Assembly: GCF_000220255.1 (NCBI RefSeq)
Contig: NZ_GL982514.1
Coordinates: 80,938 to 144,937, forward strand
Direction: 5' to 3'
Source of the DNA: Prevotella pallens ATCC 700821
Lineage (GTDB): Bacteria; Bacteroidota; Bacteroidia; Bacteroidales; Bacteroidaceae
DNA length: 64,000 nt
Positions 63,549 to 64,000 of this stretch are shown here, one piece after another. Positions within the stretch are counted from its first letter, which is position 1, and each line of letters opens with the position of its first letter. The notes beneath the pieces were generated by a model, which worked only from the letters and a program-made list of their open reading frames with translations, was not told the origin of the DNA and did no database searches. A program made the position numbers and the translations under genes.

Positions 63549-64000
63549 ATGATTATAGAATTTAGCGTAAAGAACTATCGTTCCATAAGAGATTTGCAGA
63601 CAATCAGCTTTAAAGCAACAGGCTTGAAAAGTCCTGCTGGCAGCGAAATAGACTCTAACAATATTGTTAAAAACAATGGTGTGTCGCTCTTAAAGACGGT
63701 TGGTCTGTACGGAGCGAACGCCAGTGGCAAGTCGAACATGCTGATGGCGTTAAGCTATTTTGCACATGCAGTACGCACGTTGGCGATAGATTCACGTGGA
63801 GTACGACCACTTTACGACCCGTTTCTCTTCGAAACGTCCAACGAAGGTTGCTTCTTTCAGATAGTATTGTTACTAAATGGCAAGAAGTATCGCTATGGTT
63901 TTGTGGTGAATAAGTCTGATAATGTACCAGGTAAGAATAGTTCTAACGATGTTAAAATAGAGAGCGAGTGGCTCTATGGCAATGTAGACAAAAACATGAA
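63549..64000 (+). CDS. AAA-family ATPase, N-terminal part (cut by window end)
   Basis: 150 codons are visible. It begins MIIEFSVKNYRSIRDLQTIS, the ABC/SMC-like start of AAA_15/AAA_21 ATPases, with Walker A in TVGLYGANASGKSNMLMALS (G-A-N-A-S-G-K-S). Then PLYDPFLFETSNEGCFFQIV and KKYRYGFVVNKSD. Proteins of this form (RloA, AbiL-type, OLD-like) often form a defence pair with a nuclease-like gene immediately downstream, which would lie outside the window. The start is the ATG at 63549; the ATG at 63544 runs into a stop. Confidence 0.85.
   Translation, partial: MIIEFSVKNYRSIRDLQTISFKATGLKSPAGSEIDSNNIVKNNGVSLLKTVGLYGANASGKSNMLMALSYFAHAVRTLAIDSRGVRPLYDPFLFETSNEGCFFQIVLLLNGKKYRYGFVVNKSDNVPGKNSSNDVKIESEWLYGNVDKNM

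Noticed and set aside
1..64000. tRNA, rRNA, RNase P, tmRNA or SRP RNA genes
   Set aside because: I looked for the T-loop motif and conserved core sequences and found nothing convincing by eye; a covariance search would settle it.

Overview
The window looks like chromosomal DNA of an oral Bacteroidales bacterium, most likely Prevotella of the P. intermedia / P. nigrescens group. The grounds are Bacteroidetes-type promoters (TTTG, about 19-20 bp, TAnnTTTG), SusC/TonB-type receptors with carboxypeptidase-regulatory-like N-termini, a streptopain/interpain-like C10 protease with a C-terminal sorting domain, BspA-like LRR proteins, a complete hmuYRSTUV haem locus and low G+C. The species call is inference from gene content, not a match to a reference.

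Layout. 1-7.4 kb is an Rhs cassette graveyard: the tail of an Rhs protein with a zinc-protease-like C-terminus, then headless Rhs tails, toxin remnants and small immunity-type genes, ending in an Rhs core fragment with an in-frame stop. 7.4-10.8 kb is a decayed mobile element. It holds inverted repeats, 22-bp iteron-like tandem repeats, a broken coding remnant, an AbiE-type toxin-antitoxin pair bracketed by two related dyads, and a frameshifted excisionase-like HTH gene. 10.9-24.7 kb is mostly core: C10 protease, TonB receptor, rubredoxin, a 26-codon gene with its own promoter and terminator, a metAP-tsaD-cinA(pncC) operon and a YihY/BrkB membrane protein. 24.7-25.7 kb is the most unusual part: a self-contained operon with a 63-aa two-helix membrane protein followed by five 29-31-aa membrane proteins on an exact 132-bp period. 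25.8-30.4 kb carries htpG, a cob(I)alamin adenosyltransferase and a secreted LRR protein. 30.7-39.7 kb is an export/outer-membrane operon: TonB receptor, small lipoprotein, beta-barrel, DUF4876-like lipoprotein and M16 peptidase. 40-48.8 kb has a large LRR surface protein, an OmpA lipoprotein, proS and a secreted protein of unknown function. 49.4-59 kb is hmuVUTSRY on the minus strand. HmuY presumably takes haem, HmuR imports it, the CobN-like HmuS handles metal/haem, and HmuT/U/V are membrane partners. 60-64 kb has two further small genes with clear expression signals, a 5'-truncated Dcu transporter, a KAP-like NTPase whose Walker A motif is degraded, and the start of an AAA ATPase cut by the window edge.

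The intergenic regions carry two kinds of dispersed repeat. One is a modular repeat whose units have CAAAAA/TTTTTG flanks and an interchangeable 5-6-nt centre; I count eleven clusters. The other has the core CCGATTTATCGTGCCCG and often lies next to the first. Together they form composite blocks of about 200 bp and account for many spurious open frames. I saw no rRNA, tRNA or CRISPR array.
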